This document shows, in pieces, positions 13,101 through 25,335 of a stretch of 64,000 bases of DNA. The notes under the pieces were generated by a model. The model made no database searches and had not been told where the DNA came from. It saw only the letters and a program-made list of their open reading frames with translations. A program made the translations under genes and the position numbers. How positions within the stretch are numbered: position 1 is the first letter of the stretch; each line of letters starts with the position of its first letter. Source of the DNA: Cotesia glomerata (lineage: Eukaryota > Arthropoda > Insecta > Hymenoptera > Braconidae); contig NC_058166.1 of the NCBI RefSeq assembly GCF_020080835.1, positions 15,463,043 to 15,527,042 on the forward strand, read 5' to 3'.

Positions 13101-16100
13101 TTGGATATTTAAAATTATACTGAGTTAATTATTTTACTAATCAATAATGCTTGATACCCATTATTAATGCGATCAGCCTCGCTCTTCTTGGCATTATTCA
13201 TATTGCAAATAGTCACCGAGGGAAACGGAAATTCTTCGAAAGATACTGGCTCAGGATTCATCGAAATAATTATTGGAGATGATAGCCACTTGTTATATAA
13301 ATGTAATATAAAGTAAGCTGCACTGAGAAATGCACATATGAATGCACAGATCCAAAATAATCTGCATTGAAATGAAATCAATTCATTATAATTGATTCTA
13401 AATAAATAATTTAAAAAAAGGTAATTATTTATAAGTGGGGTCCACCATTTTAATTTTCATTTTTTAAACAAAATTTTTTTTTGAAAATTTTGATATATTT
13501 TTTTTTTTTTTGAAAAGTACATAAAGAAATGAACAATTACAAAAAAAAGGTTGATTATCACAATTTGAACAAATTTTTTAAAAAATTGGGATATTCACCT
13601 TTTTTTTTTTTAAGTTGTTAGTTTTTTATGTACTTTTACATAAAGAGCTGTACTTTTTATTTATAGAGCTTTCAGATTCAATTAACAGAGATTCAATAAG
13701 TTATTCCATTCAAAAGTTATTCGAGAAAAAAAGTGAAGAAAAATGAATTTTCAAGATTTTAAAAATTTTGAAATCCCGGCATTTATAAATTACTTGATCG
13801 ATTAAGCTCATCTACGAACTTCACTTCACTATTTATCTGTAGAATAAGTATGTTGAATTTGGTGGAGATCCGTTGCTAATTGTAGACACTATCGTCCTGA
13901 CAAGTCGCGTTGTATCCCATATATATAAATAAATAAATATATGGGTGATTCTCTGTAAGGACGTCTTAAATCTGTACAAAATTGTCCGACCAAATTATTT
14001 TTGATTTTATTAGAAAAAAAATTAACAAGGGCTACAAAACTATCAGCTTAATTATAATAAATAAACAGCCGAATTAATTTTTGCTTTTTCGATATTTGTG
14101 TATCTTTTACCATATAACATGACAGGGGACTGATTTTTTTTATCAAATTGAGAAAAATCAAGCAAACTATTTCAACGCATTCAACTTTTTAAGTTCTCAA
14201 TGAATGTTTACATTAATTAGAATAACATTAAGACTTATGGATCCAATTTTATAAATAAATTATAAATAAAAATAGCTGCCAGGGGACTGAGTTTTGAAGT
14301 GGCCCAGTCACATATTTCCAGCACAAACGGTGCTTTGACACTAAATAAATAGGCGATAAAGCGCTAACAGCCCTATGGTTATTAACTCAAGACTAGTTAT
14401 ATCCTTATAAACCTTACAAAAGGTAAAATAACACGCTAGATTTTTTTTTTTGGCTTTGAACTTCTGGCAGGGGACTGATCTTAAAATGCCTGGGACAAAC
14501 TTTGGTTTAATGAATTTAATGAAACAAATTAACTTTCGGTACTTTTTATTGAAGAAAATTGTTAGTTAACTAATTAAGTTTATAAACATTGTGTACCAAA
14601 TTATATATTATTGACGAATAACTTAAAATTTAATCTTAAAGTTTTAATTTTGAGAATGGGACAGCCGAGGGGACTGTTATTTCGGTGGTTTACGAATTTA
14701 TAGCAAAAAAACCAAAATTTATTTCATTTTAGTTTTCAATGCTCCAAATAGAAATGTTTTTTTACTTTCGTAATAAATTTTTTTTAGTAACAAAATAACA
14801 ATTTTTCTAATAAAAAAATGCTTGGGACAGCAAAAAACATCCTTACAGAGAATCACCCATTTATTAACCCGTAGAGGTCATTATGGGTCTAGATGACCCG
14901 AGGTAATTTTTGAGTTGCTCTTGCTTCGAAGATATCATTCAAAATGGAATCTGTGGTACCATCTATTATTGTTTGAAGATTTTTTGAGATTCATAGAAAT
15001 TTACGATTTCAATTGCAAAAATCAATATACTTTTTGAAAAGCTCGACATGACACCACTTTTTTTTTCAAAGTATGCGATATCCGGAGTAAATCCCCGGAG
15101 GTCATTTTCATTTATCTTAAAAAATGAAGTTTTAGTAAAAAAAAGTCAAATTTTTCGAAATTTGACTTTCTCATATTTTTTTTTATTATTAAACAATTAA
15201 AAAAAATTAAAAAACGATTGAGTTATTCAACAGAAGTGTTAAGAATTACTCTCATGTACAGCTCGAGTGAAAATATTGAAAAGAACGCAAGTAGCAACAA
15301 TTTTTTCCGTGCATAGGGTCAACTAGATCCAGTATGATCACTACGTAATTTTTAAGAAGTGTCACCACTACGGGTTAATATAAATACATACATATATAAG
15401 CTCTTAAACCATATGTATTTTATAAATCCGCTTGACGGTCATGAGGACAAATGCAATAGTTAGATTTCTACTTCGAGAAAAAAAAATACGTTTACTCAAT
15501 TAACAATTTCTTGGTACAAGAAATTCGATGACGATCAAATATTCTATTATTATTAATTATTAATTTCTGAAGAGAAGGGCATCAATATTTAGAAGGGCAT
15601 AAATTAATTAAAATTAATTTCTTTAAAAATAATAATATTTATTTGATGCCGTAAGATGGACGGCGGTGTTCCTAGGGTCCACCTTTACAAGCATGGAATG
15701 TGAGTGTATTCCATACATGCTTGTAAATTAATAAAAATTCATAAAAATTAATTAAAATTAATTTCTTTAAAAATAATAATATCTTTGAATAATAGATAAA
15801 CAAGAGAATAGCTTTATTTAAATTAAGTAAAAATTATTTCAATCAATTTAACAAGTTCTTGAGCTAAGAATATATATTCTTGAAAATTTTAAAGAATATG
15901 AATTCTTGTATTAAGAAAATTTTCTTAATAAAAGTATTTTTTTTTCTCAGCGTATGAAAGAAAACCACTAAAAAATTAAAAATGTTAATTTTTCGCCTAG
16001 ATATGGCCAAAAATAAAGTGGGCTCTACTTGTAAATAATTACCAAAAAAAAAAAAAAGAAACTAATTACTTCTCAATAACAGATACTTGAGAATCTCCAA

Positions 16101-16626
16101 GATAACGAAGACCATGTAAAGTACTATTGGAGCAATATTGCTCCAAGAATGAATTGAATTTTATTTTCCGAAAGCACATTTGGATTTTCTCTTTTTGTGT
16201 TGGCAGAATATTTTTAATATCATCCTGAGTCCATGTATTTTTACGAACTTGAATAGTTTTGTCGACATCATCTACCTAACTTGGTAATTAAGTAATTAAA
16301 CATGCAAAAGATTAATAAATAATTACACTAAACGGTATTACCTTTGGAAAGAGATTAGACCGGAGCTTTAATGCATTGAGACGAGAGTTATTAAAGCCTT
16401 CAAAACGCTGTGAGACTTTGTACGGATTTTGTAAGTGCACTGTATTAAGCGTAAATAATTCATTTTCCGTGGATTCACCAGCAAAGCCACGTAATTTTCT
16501 GATGTAGGTCTCTGAACTCATTTTATCAATGCTGAAAATCCGAGTTGGATTTTTCGAGGATGAAAAAATACACGTGACACTGACTGATGTCGCGACTCTC
16601 TTTTCACTTACATCACAAATTTGCAT
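7149..16626 (-). CDS. Pickpocket-type DEG/ENaC sodium channel subunit
   Basis: Ten exons with consistent phase and GT-AG borders: 16626-16342, 16275-16070, 13361-13158, 13070-12953, 12875-12727, 10782-10310, 10221-10098, 10013-9888, 7545-7454, 7330-7149, for 652 aa. Family landmarks occur in order: the HG gating pair (STLHG, residue ~149); first membrane span ~165-186 (starting LFWICAF); FPSVTICN ~210-217; a large extracellular loop with Cys clusters (CNCVQYYMP, QICGKK, CNCWPGC); then SELFGFIEFL, NTGGLLGLFMGFS and the second span, with the G-F-S selectivity filter at ~604-606. Subunits of this family assemble as trimeric amiloride-type cation channels in the plasma membrane and serve chemosensation, mechanosensation or water sensing. 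Which pickpocket paralogue this is cannot be told. The donor of exon 3 (GTATCA) is the weakest junction. The first 35 residues are uncertain; Met36 (16521) is an alternative start. Introns are full of nested elements. Confidence 0.92.
7604..8150. mobile_element. MITE family A copies
   Basis: Head-to-tail, partly diverged units with the TTAGCCGACGTTTTTAATT / GTCGGCTAACTTAATTTTCAT termini, in the intron between pickpocket exons 9 and 8. No coding capacity. Confidence 0.7.
8151..9842. mobile_element. MITE family A copy split by a Helitron
   Basis: The left terminus (AAGTTAGCCGACCAC) lies near 8157 and the right terminus (ACGTCGACCAACTTTAGTAT) near 9822-9841. Between them, the usual internal phrase resumes at about 8515 and breaks at 8589, exactly where the Helitron starts; it continues at 9799. 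The segment at about 8178-8500 is a further unidentified insertion or divergence. Confidence 0.7.
8590..9798 (+). mobile_element. Non-autonomous Helitron
   Basis: The 5' end is TCTATACTAATAAAT, preceded by a host A. The 3' end is a GC hairpin (GCGCCCAGCGTAGCGGGCG), then a short spacer and CTAG, followed by a host T. TC start, subterminal hairpin, CTRR end and insertion between A and T are the Helitron signature. At 1209 bp it lacks a Rep/helicase gene. Its centre (8940-9590) is unusual: alternating GC-rich palindromes built on GCTCGACGGGCAGAAAGCG and on TTGGCCGAGGCGAAGCCGAG, in tandem. The two identical open frames there (9040-9228 and the end of 9259-9537) are products of that duplication. 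Confidence 0.9.
10906..11770 (-). mobile_element. Element B, copy 2
   Basis: Inverted relative to copy 1 at 5576-6470 and closely similar throughout, with the AACTTCCCGCTAA terminus at about 10940 and AGCGGGAAGTT at about 11752-11762. The microsatellite is only about ten GT units. Open frames on both strands here are repeat shadows. Confidence 0.8.
11803..12620. mobile_element. Element C, inserted in MITE A
   Basis: About 815 bp of sequence that interrupts the family A unit after CTGTAA. Ends are imperfect inverted repeats: TGGAGCATTTCA at the left against TGGGGCATTCCA read inward from the right. The phrase GTGACTGGTGGGAC, or one close to it, occurs three times (about 11815, 11993 and 12182). 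Only one copy is visible in this window, so its borders rest on the flanking MITE. Confidence 0.55.
13941..14860 (+). mobile_element. Element D, copy 1
   Basis: 920 bp with inverted termini TGGGTGATTCTCTGTAAGGA and TCCTTACAGAGAATCACCCA. Copies 2 and 3 are flanked by TA, suggesting a TA-target element such as Tc1/mariner-like, but there is no transposase. A GGGGACTG motif occurs four times inside (about 14128, 14283, 14469, 14658). Confidence 0.85.
14864..15378. mobile_element. piggyBac-type MITE (copy M)
   Basis: TTAA at both ends (14864-14867 and 15375-15378), with inverted CCCGTAG and CTACGGG termini. It starts three bases after element D ends. Non-coding, about 515 bp. Confidence 0.8.
15471..15952. 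mobile_element. Element S, copy 1
   Basis: Inserted at a TA inside element I: the phrase TTAGATTTCTA continues uninterrupted in the copy of I near 25170. Termini are close to CGAGAAAAAAAAATAC and ATTTTTTTTTCTCAGCG. It is longer than the copy at 59160-59434 because it has gained an internal segment at about 15590-15770. That segment includes a hairpin around TACAAGCATGGAATG and its inverse. Confidence 0.65.
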
Positions 16627-17517
16627 TTAATCACATTATTACTACAAATGCTTGAAAAAGAAAAAAGAAAAATGTAAATACAGTGTGTTGTTGTAGAGGT
16701 AATTGACAGAAGTTGCAAGAATAATAACAGAATAATCATCTAAGATAATATTTGGTGTCAATTAATGTCATAATGAATTGACAAGTTGCGTGATAATAAA
16801 ATGGAAAGCTCGACTAGTTTATGTACTTGTTATATGCAGACTTGCATAAAGATCTTTTTTAAATTTTTCCGTCGACGATAGACTAGACCTTGATGACATT
16901 AACTAACAGTCACTATTACCGACAATGGTTTTTTTCCACCCGCTAGGACACAATTTTTCACGCAAGCTAACATCTTTTGCGAAAATTAATTTATAATGTT
17001 TATTTTTCTCTAGCTTATTATCAAGCTATCATTGCAAACATTATGAATAAAAGAACATTCCAAAAGTTATATTTATTTAAGATCACAATCATTGTTGTGT
17101 ACTTACTTTTTATCCATACTATTTTTATCAATTCAACATGGTAGGTCACGTAAGAAGATCAATAAAAATTATTTTATGTAATTATTTTTTACATAAACTA
17201 TTTAAAAATTGATTACCTTTTAGAGTATCAACAAATTTTCTCAGTAAAAGATGTAATCAAAAGTTTATAATTGAATAGCAACTTTATCATTTTTTTTTGT
17301 TAGTGTTCGTGGTCAAGTTCTATCTATCAAAAACTATGAAATTACTGATTAAATATTTACTTTGAAGCGATATCAGTGGATAACTCCTTTTTGCATGCAT
17401 ATAAACTGATGTCATGAAGTGGTAATATTGATAAAAGGTTGAACATGTCATTGTTGAGTTTACTAATCGATTTCAAAATTTTTATTTTATAATAAAACTT
17501 TTTTTATAATTATAAAA
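16627..17517. other. Upstream region of the pickpocket gene
   Basis: AT-rich sequence between the pickpocket start and the first Z element. No exon recognised. It presumably contains the channel promoter and any 5' non-coding exon, but no core promoter element could be assigned with confidence. Confidence 0.4.
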
Positions 17518-19466
17518 CTAGCAACTTTGTAGTCACTATGTGACTTCCGTGACTTGTGAACTATAAATAAATCAAATTTTGCTTTATTAAACAATGACAT
17601 TTGTTAAATTGCACTGTACTTTCTTAAATATTGACGTTTTTAAGGATATAAGCTCATTTTGATGTTACAATCATCAAGAGCTTTCATTTGAGTACCCACA
17701 TGCATTTTTGATATATTTTTCATATATACATATTAGGGTGGCCCAAAAAAACCGACTATTTTTTTTTTTTAAGTCTCGAGTGAAAAAATGTTAGTTTTTG
17801 ATGTTTTAAGATCCCTCTCCAAAAGACAGCTTAAAAAAAAATTTTGAAGAGGTCACTCCAAATTTTTTAAAATTTCAAAAATCGTCAAAAATCGAATTTT
17901 TTTTTTCTTTTAATTTTTTTTCTCGTTACAGTATAATTTTATAAACTAAAAAAAAATTCGATTCTGAAAATTTCAGTTCAAAATTTAAATTTTGAAAGGT
18001 TGCTCATAATTTTTTTCAATTTATTAGTGCATTAGTTTAGATTTTTTCGAGCGACCTTTTACTATTTAAATTAAAATTCCATGAATTTTTTTTTTTTTAT
18101 TTAGTACCATAATCGATAAAAATACATCACGAGATGAACTAAAAATCAAGCACAATATAGAAAAAATAATTTTTTTTAATTTAATAAACTTCCAAGCGTG
18201 AATTCGAATCCCAAGCTGGTCTTAGAAACCAGCTTGGTTGAGATTTGACCCTTGCCGCGTAGGTTGAGATTTTTACAAACCAAAAAAACCCCACCGTACC
18301 ACTCCTAACAGTTAAAGTCGGCGATATGACTAATTAAAGAAAAATAAAAAAATTATGAGCGACCTTTCGAAATTTAAATTTTGAACTGAAATTTTCAGAA
18401 TCTCATTTTTTTTAGTCTATAAAATTATACCGTAACGAGAAAAAAAAATTAAAAAAAAAAAAAATTCGATTTTTGACGATTTTTGAAATTTTAAAAAATT
18501 TGGAGTGACCTCTTAAAAATTTTTTTTTAAGCTGTCTTTTGGAGAGGGCTCTTAAAACATCAAAAACTAACATTTTTTCACTCGAGACTTAAAAAAAAAA
18601 AATAGTCGATTTTTTTGGGCCACCCTAATACATATATATAATATATATTTTAAAGATATAAGCTCATCCTGATGTTACACTCATCAAGAGCTTTCATTTG
18701 AGTACCCACTTACGTTTTTGATATATTTTATACATATATATCCCAGCGTTCCATATAAATATATGAAAAATTGATGTGGGTACTCAAATGAAAGGTCTCG
18801 ATGAGTGTAACTCCAGGATGAGCTTATATCGTTAAAAAAATCATCAGTGGACAAAATACAACGTCATTGCTTTATTATTCACATTTTTTTAAATATAAGC
18901 TCATCCCGATGTTACACTCATCAAGAACTTTCATTTGAGTACCCAAATGCATTTTTGATATATTTTTTATATATAGATACAAATATTATATATAAATTTA
19001 TAAAATACATAAAAAATCGATGTGGGTACTCAAATGAAAGGTCTCGATGAGTGTAATGTCGGGATGAGCTTATATCTTTAAAAATGTCAATAGTTCACAA
19101 GATATTTGTTAAATTGCACTGTATTTTCTTAACTATTGACATTTTTAGGGATATAAGCTCATCTCGATGTTACACTCATCAAGATCTTTGATTTGAGTAC
19201 CCACTTGCATTTTTGATATATTTTTCATATATACATATATATCAAATATATAAATATATAAAATATATGAAAAATTGATGTGGGTACTCAAAGGAAAGCT
19301 CTCAATGAGTGTAATGTCGGGATGAGCTTATATCTTTAAAAATTTCAATGGTTCACAAGATATTTGTTTAATTGCCCTGTACCTTCTTAACTATTGACGT
19401 TTTTGAAGATATAAACTCATCCCGATGTTACACTCATCAAGAGCTTTCATTTAAGTACTCACTTGC

Positions 19467-19535
<69 letters not shown>

Positions 19536-19860
19536 AATTGATGTGGGTACTCAAATGAAAGGTCTCGATGAGTGTAACATTGGGATGAGCTTATATTTTT
19601 AAAAATGTCAATAGTTCACGAGATACAAGGTAATTTCTTAATTATGCATCTAGAGGTATATTATTTTCAAATGCAACCTAAATACTTATCATCATAATTT
19701 AACTATCGGTAAGAATGACATGAAACCATGAAAAAGCACAACTCTAGTTCAAAACTTTTCCAACGATATCAAATTACTCATAAAAACCCATTTTACCATA
19801 TAAATACACTAGCCACAAAATTTTGCTTATTCTCCTAATAATATAAATTATTTAAAAAAA
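17518..19860 (-). mobile_element. Helitron-like element Z1
   Basis: Read on the minus strand, the element ends at 17518 with a hairpin (GTCAC, TAT loop, GTGAC) followed after about 11 bases by CTAG and a host T. That is a Helitron-type 3' end. The other boundary is the conserved ATTATTAGGAGAATAAG near 19850. Between lie several palindromic units of about 220 bp. Each pairs ATATAAGCTCATCCCGATG with its inverse across a TA-microsatellite centre. The 5' end does not begin with the usual TC, so assignment to Helitrons proper or to a Helentron/DINE-like group is open. It carries element E. Confidence 0.7.
17736..18625. mobile_element. Foldback element E inside Z1
   Basis: Inverted arms of about 250 bp with ends GGGTGGCCCAAAAAAACC and GGGCCACCC, flanked by TA on both sides. 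This fits a Tc1/mariner-type target duplication. It has inserted into the TA-rich centre of a Z palindrome. The centre (about 18190-18330) is single-copy in this window and contains GAATTCGAATCCCAAGC and a small hairpin, but no tRNA could be folded. Confidence 0.8.
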
Positions 19861-19882
19861 ATCTATTTTTTGCAGATTCAAA

Positions 19883-22088
19883 ATGTCGGAGGATAAACCA
19901 ACTCTAGAAGAAAAGAAAGATGAAGAATCGGACCCGACCGAGGAATTGCTCGATAGATTGCCCGAGTCAGTTACGACAATGTGGGAAATACCACAAATAT
20001 ACGAGTTCCTGTGTCTAGCTAAATCGAGCTTGCATATCCAGCATTTGTCGATGTATGAAATGGAACGGATGCTTCTAATACCACGGGCTTCAAAACAGCT
20101 AGCTATTATAATGACCAGCCTTTTGAGTCCCTCTCTACCACGATCTAAACTAAAAAAAGTACCATTAATGCCATATGAATTCTGGACAAATTACCTATTA
20201 GCCCACAAAGTCTCACAGTGGTACAAAGTTTATCAAAGTAAAGAGTATGACTCAGTAAAAGTATTTGACACTATCGGAGTCGAGCCAGAATTTTGGGAAA
20301 TTTTTCCCGAGGTTGCTTCAATGGGTGTTCGTGATTTTGAAGATTTTACCTTGAGACAACGTGTGTGGCTTCTTAAAACAGTTTGTGATACTCTTACACA
20401 TTCGCGAAAATCTTTGCAAGAAGAAGTTTCTAATCGTTATTTAAATGGCGAAAGTGAAAAACTTTTAGGCCGCGATCGTTATGGAACGCGTTATATTTAT
20501 TTTCCTATTTTTCTTGATAATGATTTAAGAATTTATAAACACTGTATGAATAATAAAGTATTTTTAAACGCAGTGCCTGTAAAAGCTAAATTAAAGCTTC
20601 AAAATACGAGAGTAAGAAAAAAACGTCGGGATAGAAGACGTACTAATCGATGGAGAAATGGATTTTTACCTAAAAGACGTTCTGGAGGGGGAAAAAAAAA
20701 TTCTAGCGAATTTTCTATTTCAGAAAATAATACAAATAATAGTAATAAAATTATAGAAAAAAATGATATTGCAATAAATATTAATATTCATAATAATTGT
20801 AATCAAATTGATGATTCTAATTTAGATATTAAAGAAGATAAATATGGATTGAAAGAAGATGATAGCAAAGCAATAGAGTCCTTAGAGTCGGAAATTTTAA
20901 AAGAAGAAGAAGAAGAAGAGAAGGAAAAAGAATGTGAAAGTAAAGAAGAAAAAAAAGAAGAAGATAAAGAATGTGAAGGTAAAGAAGAAAAAAAAGAAGA
21001 TGATAAAGAAGAAAAGGAAAAGGATAGTCAGGTAAAAGTAGAGGAAAATGAAGTGGTGCCGAAAATTGATGAAAAACGTCCTGAGAACGATGAATACAAT
21101 GAATGTACTGTACGAGACGACGTGTCTAGCAGCTCAAAGACTGACGATGAGAAAATAAATGAGATGTTGTCTAGTACCGTTAATATAACTAAAGAAAACA
21201 ATTGCTCTGGATCGAAGAGTGACGATGAAAAGTTAATCGAGACGCAGACGCAAGTTGTCAGTGATAATCAAGTTGACAATGAAGTAACTGAAAATATTGA
21301 TGCTGATCTTAAAGATCAGAGGGAAGAAATTGGTGAACGTAATGATGATGATGATGATGATGATGATAATGATAAGAAAGAGAGTAATGAAGAAATGGAT
21401 GATTCGAAGTTGATGGAAGATAATTTATGCCATGATGGAATTGATGATGAGAATAAAATGGAAATAACGGAGGGTTGTAAAAGAGATATGGAGAATTTTA
21501 ATAATATTTTGACTGATTTGAAAGGTTCCAAGTTTCAACTTGTTGCGGATAGCATTGATTCTCTCAGGAATTTAATTGCGGATCTTTATGCGCTTAATTC
21601 GGTGAAATCAACGGTCAGTACTTTGGAAAAATTTTTGTTGATTTTTAGGGGTTTAATTGATATTTATTTATTATTAAAGATATTTATTGACATATTTAAA
21701 TTTGCACATCAGTTCTTGCAATTGCATGATTGTAAGTGCTATTGTAATTAAATGTATAATACGTTTACAATTCCTCGTGAGTATTGCTTAATTGTATCAA
21801 ATATTGTTTGTTATTATAAATTTATATAATTTTTACATGTTTTAGTTATTGTTTTATTTTCTTAGGTAAAAAATTTTTATTAAAAAACCTAAATCAATAT
21901 AAGTTATGCCTATTTTAATTGATACATTTGTTTGTTATTCAGCAACCTGTAAGATGTGAGATGCTTTTGATCAGTAAATTGCAGGCGTTACTTGATACTT
22001 TGAAATCAAAAGAATCTATGCTTAAAGAATCGGCAGATAAATCGAGAGCTAAATTATTGAGTGAGCAAAAGAATTTTATTGAAGGGTA

Positions 22089-22147
<59 letters not shown>

Positions 22148-25100
22148 CAATGTAGTAATTTATTCAATAATCTCAAATTATATTTTACTAGCAATTTTGC
22201 AGTCACTATGTGACTTGTGAACTATAAATAAAATTTTGCTTTATTAATTAATGACTTTTGTTAAATTGCACTGTACTTCCTCAATTATTGACGTTTTTAA
22301 AGATATAAGCTCATCCCGAGGTTATACTCATCAAGAGCTTTCATTTGAGTACCCACTTGCATTTTTGATATATTTTTCATGTATACATATATGTAATATA
22401 TATAAATATATGAAAAATTGATGTGGGTACTCAAATGAAAGGTCTCAATGAGTGTAACATCAGGATGAGCTTATATCTTTAAAAATGTCATTAGTTGACA
22501 AGATACGTCATTTCTTAATTATTGACATTTTTAAAAATTTAAGCTCATCCCGATATTACACTTATGAAGAGCTTTTATTTGAGTACCCACATGCATTTTG
22601 ATATATTTTTTATATATGGGTGATTCTCTGTAAGGATGTTTTTTGCTGTCCCAGCCATTTTTTTATTAGAAAAATTGTTATTTTGTTACTAAAAAAAATT
22701 TATTACGAAAGTAAAAAAACATTTCTATTTGGAGCATTGAAAACTAAAGTGGAATAAGTTTTGGTTTTTTTGCTATAAATTCGTAAACCACCGAAATGTC
22801 AGTCCCCTGGGCTGTCCCAGTCCCAAAATTAAAACTTTGAGATTAAATTTTAAGTTATTCGTCAATAATATATAATTTGGTCCATAATGTTTATAAACTT
22901 AATTAGTTAACTAACAATCTTCTTCAATAAAAAGTACCGAAAGTTAATTTGTTTCATTAAATTCATTAAACCAAAGTTTGTCCCAGGCATTTTAAGATCA
23001 GTCCCCTGCCAGAAGTTCAAAGCCAAAAAAAAAAACTCTAGCGTGTTATTTTACCTTTGTAAGGTTTATAAGGATCTAACTAGCCTTAAGTTAATAACCA
23101 TAGGGCTGTTAGCGCTTTATCGCCATTTTATTTAGTGTCAAAGCACCGTTTGTGCTGGAAATATGTGACTGGGCCACTTCAAAACTCAGTCACCTGGCAG
23201 CTATTCTTATTTATAATTTATTTATAAAATTGGATCCATAAGTCTTAATATTATTCTAATTAATGTAAACATTCATTGAGAACTTAAAAAGTTGAATTCA
23301 TTGAAATAGTTTGCTTGATTTTTCTCAATTTGATAAAAAAAATCAGTCCCCTGTCATGTTATATGGCAAAAGATACACAAATATCGACAAAGCAAAAATT
23401 AATTCGGCTGTTTATTTATTATAATTAAGCTGATAGTTTTGTAGCCCTTGTTAATTTTTTTTCTAATAAAATCAAAAATAATTTGGTCGGACAATTTTGT
23501 ACAGATTTAAGACGTCCTTACAGAGAATCACCCATATACATATATAAATATATGAAAAATTGATGTGAGTACTCAAATGAAAGGTCTCAATGAGTGTAAT
23601 GTCGGGGTGGGCTTATATCTGTAAAAATGTCAATAGTTCACAAGATACAAGGTCATTGCTTAATTATGTACCTAGTATAGAGCATTTTCGAATACCGTCT
23701 AAATACTTATTACAATAAATTGACTATTCTGGACACAAAATTTTTCTTATTCAATTAATAATATAGATTATTATGTGTCAATAGATTACCAGAACTAGAT
23801 GATTCATTGATCGGTACTCGTAATTCCAATTCATGGGTTCTTGGTTCTCAAGGATGTCCTCTACTTTCATACAGTGATACTATTCTTCAACGTTTGTTTC
23901 AAGAAGATGATAGTGAAAGAGAGAAAATGAAAATAAAAGAAGAAATTGATAATGATGAGTCGGATCACGACTCAAAAGAAGGTATTTTTTTTACATTATT
24001 GTTAAAATAAGGAAATCCGATCGCTGGTTATGTCAAAAAATATCGCGTTACATATACTTTAAGGGCGTATAATAAAAATTCTATTTTTTTTTCCGTCTAA
24101 AAAATTTTTTTGTTTCATTTAAAAATAAGTTGATTACCGAATAAAATTTTTTTTTAGGAACCGACGTATTTTTTAATGAAATGTGCATAAATGCAAAAAA
24201 AAATTTTTTTCCAAACTAAAAATTTTTTTTGGACTTAGAAAAAAAATAGAATTTTTATTATATACTCTTATGGCATCTAGAACGCGATATATATTAAATT
24301 GATGTACACAAAATTTGTTTGCATTTTTTTAAATTATTGTAACATTAATTACGAGATAAAAAGTTGATAAATTTTATCGTAAATTTAAACTTTTTTGTAA
24401 AGTTGTATGAAATATTTACTTTTTCATATAACTTATTATTCGCTTCCAAGAAACTCATTACTGTTCATAAAATTCATCGAGCAAACTTATATTTCTTAAT
24501 AAAAAAAAACTCTTGCATTTTTTGTACATGACATCGATAAACTAACGTCTAGTAATCGAATTTTGGTAATTATTTACAAGTGCGGTCCACTATTTTAATT
24601 TTCATTTTTTTGAACGAAATTTTTATTTGATTTAATTGATATATCTTTTGAAAAATACATAAAAAAATGAACAATTAAGAAAAAAAAAAGACCATTCGGC
24701 AGCCGAAATGGAAGTAGATTTCATCATGAAAAGAAAAAAAAAAATAACGAGAATTGTATACAAAACTAGGGTTTTTAACTTCTATGCAATCGACAAAAAT
24801 ATATATCGACGGAAGAATTTTAAAACCAGTGCAATAGCAAATTTCATAATTGGCATAGTAATAGCGGAATAGGACATCATTTTAAGATTACACATATATG
24901 GTACTCAAATTGAAGCTTATTAAAAGAGCTTTCAGATACATTTTACAAAATTTCAATAAGTTATCCCATTCAAAAGTTATTCAAGGAAGAAAGTGAAGAA
25001 ATAAATTTTTATGATTTTCAAAATTATTAAATCCTGGTACCTATTTCTAAACTATATATATATATATAAACTTTTAAACCATATGTATTTTCCGACTCAG

Positions 25101-25304
25101 CTCGACGAGTATAGTCGAAATATAGCAAAATTTTTTAAAAGTTCCGTCATGAGGACCAATGCAATAGTTAGATTTCTATGAAATCTACTAAAAATTTGAT
25201 TATCACAATTTTAACAAATTTAAAAAAAAATTTATAAATTTTTTAGAAAATTATGTTATTCAACTTTTTTTTTTTTTTTTAAATGTTCGTTTTTTTATGT
25301 ACTT

Positions 25305-25335
<31 letters not shown>

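Larger units (their letters stand above)
13420..16043. mobile_element. Element I, copy 1, holding nested insertions
   Basis: Termini are inverted: GGTAATTATTTATAAGTGGG at the left and CTACTTGTAAATAATTACC at the right. Compared with the uninterrupted copy at 24568-25567, it has gained element D (13941-14860), a piggyBac-type MITE (14864-15378) and element S (15471-15952). It fills most of the intron between pickpocket exons 3 and 2. Non-coding. Confidence 0.8.

Noticed and set aside
18190..18330. Possible tRNA-like B box (GAATTCGAATCCC)
   Set aside because: No A box at a suitable distance and no cloverleaf could be drawn.
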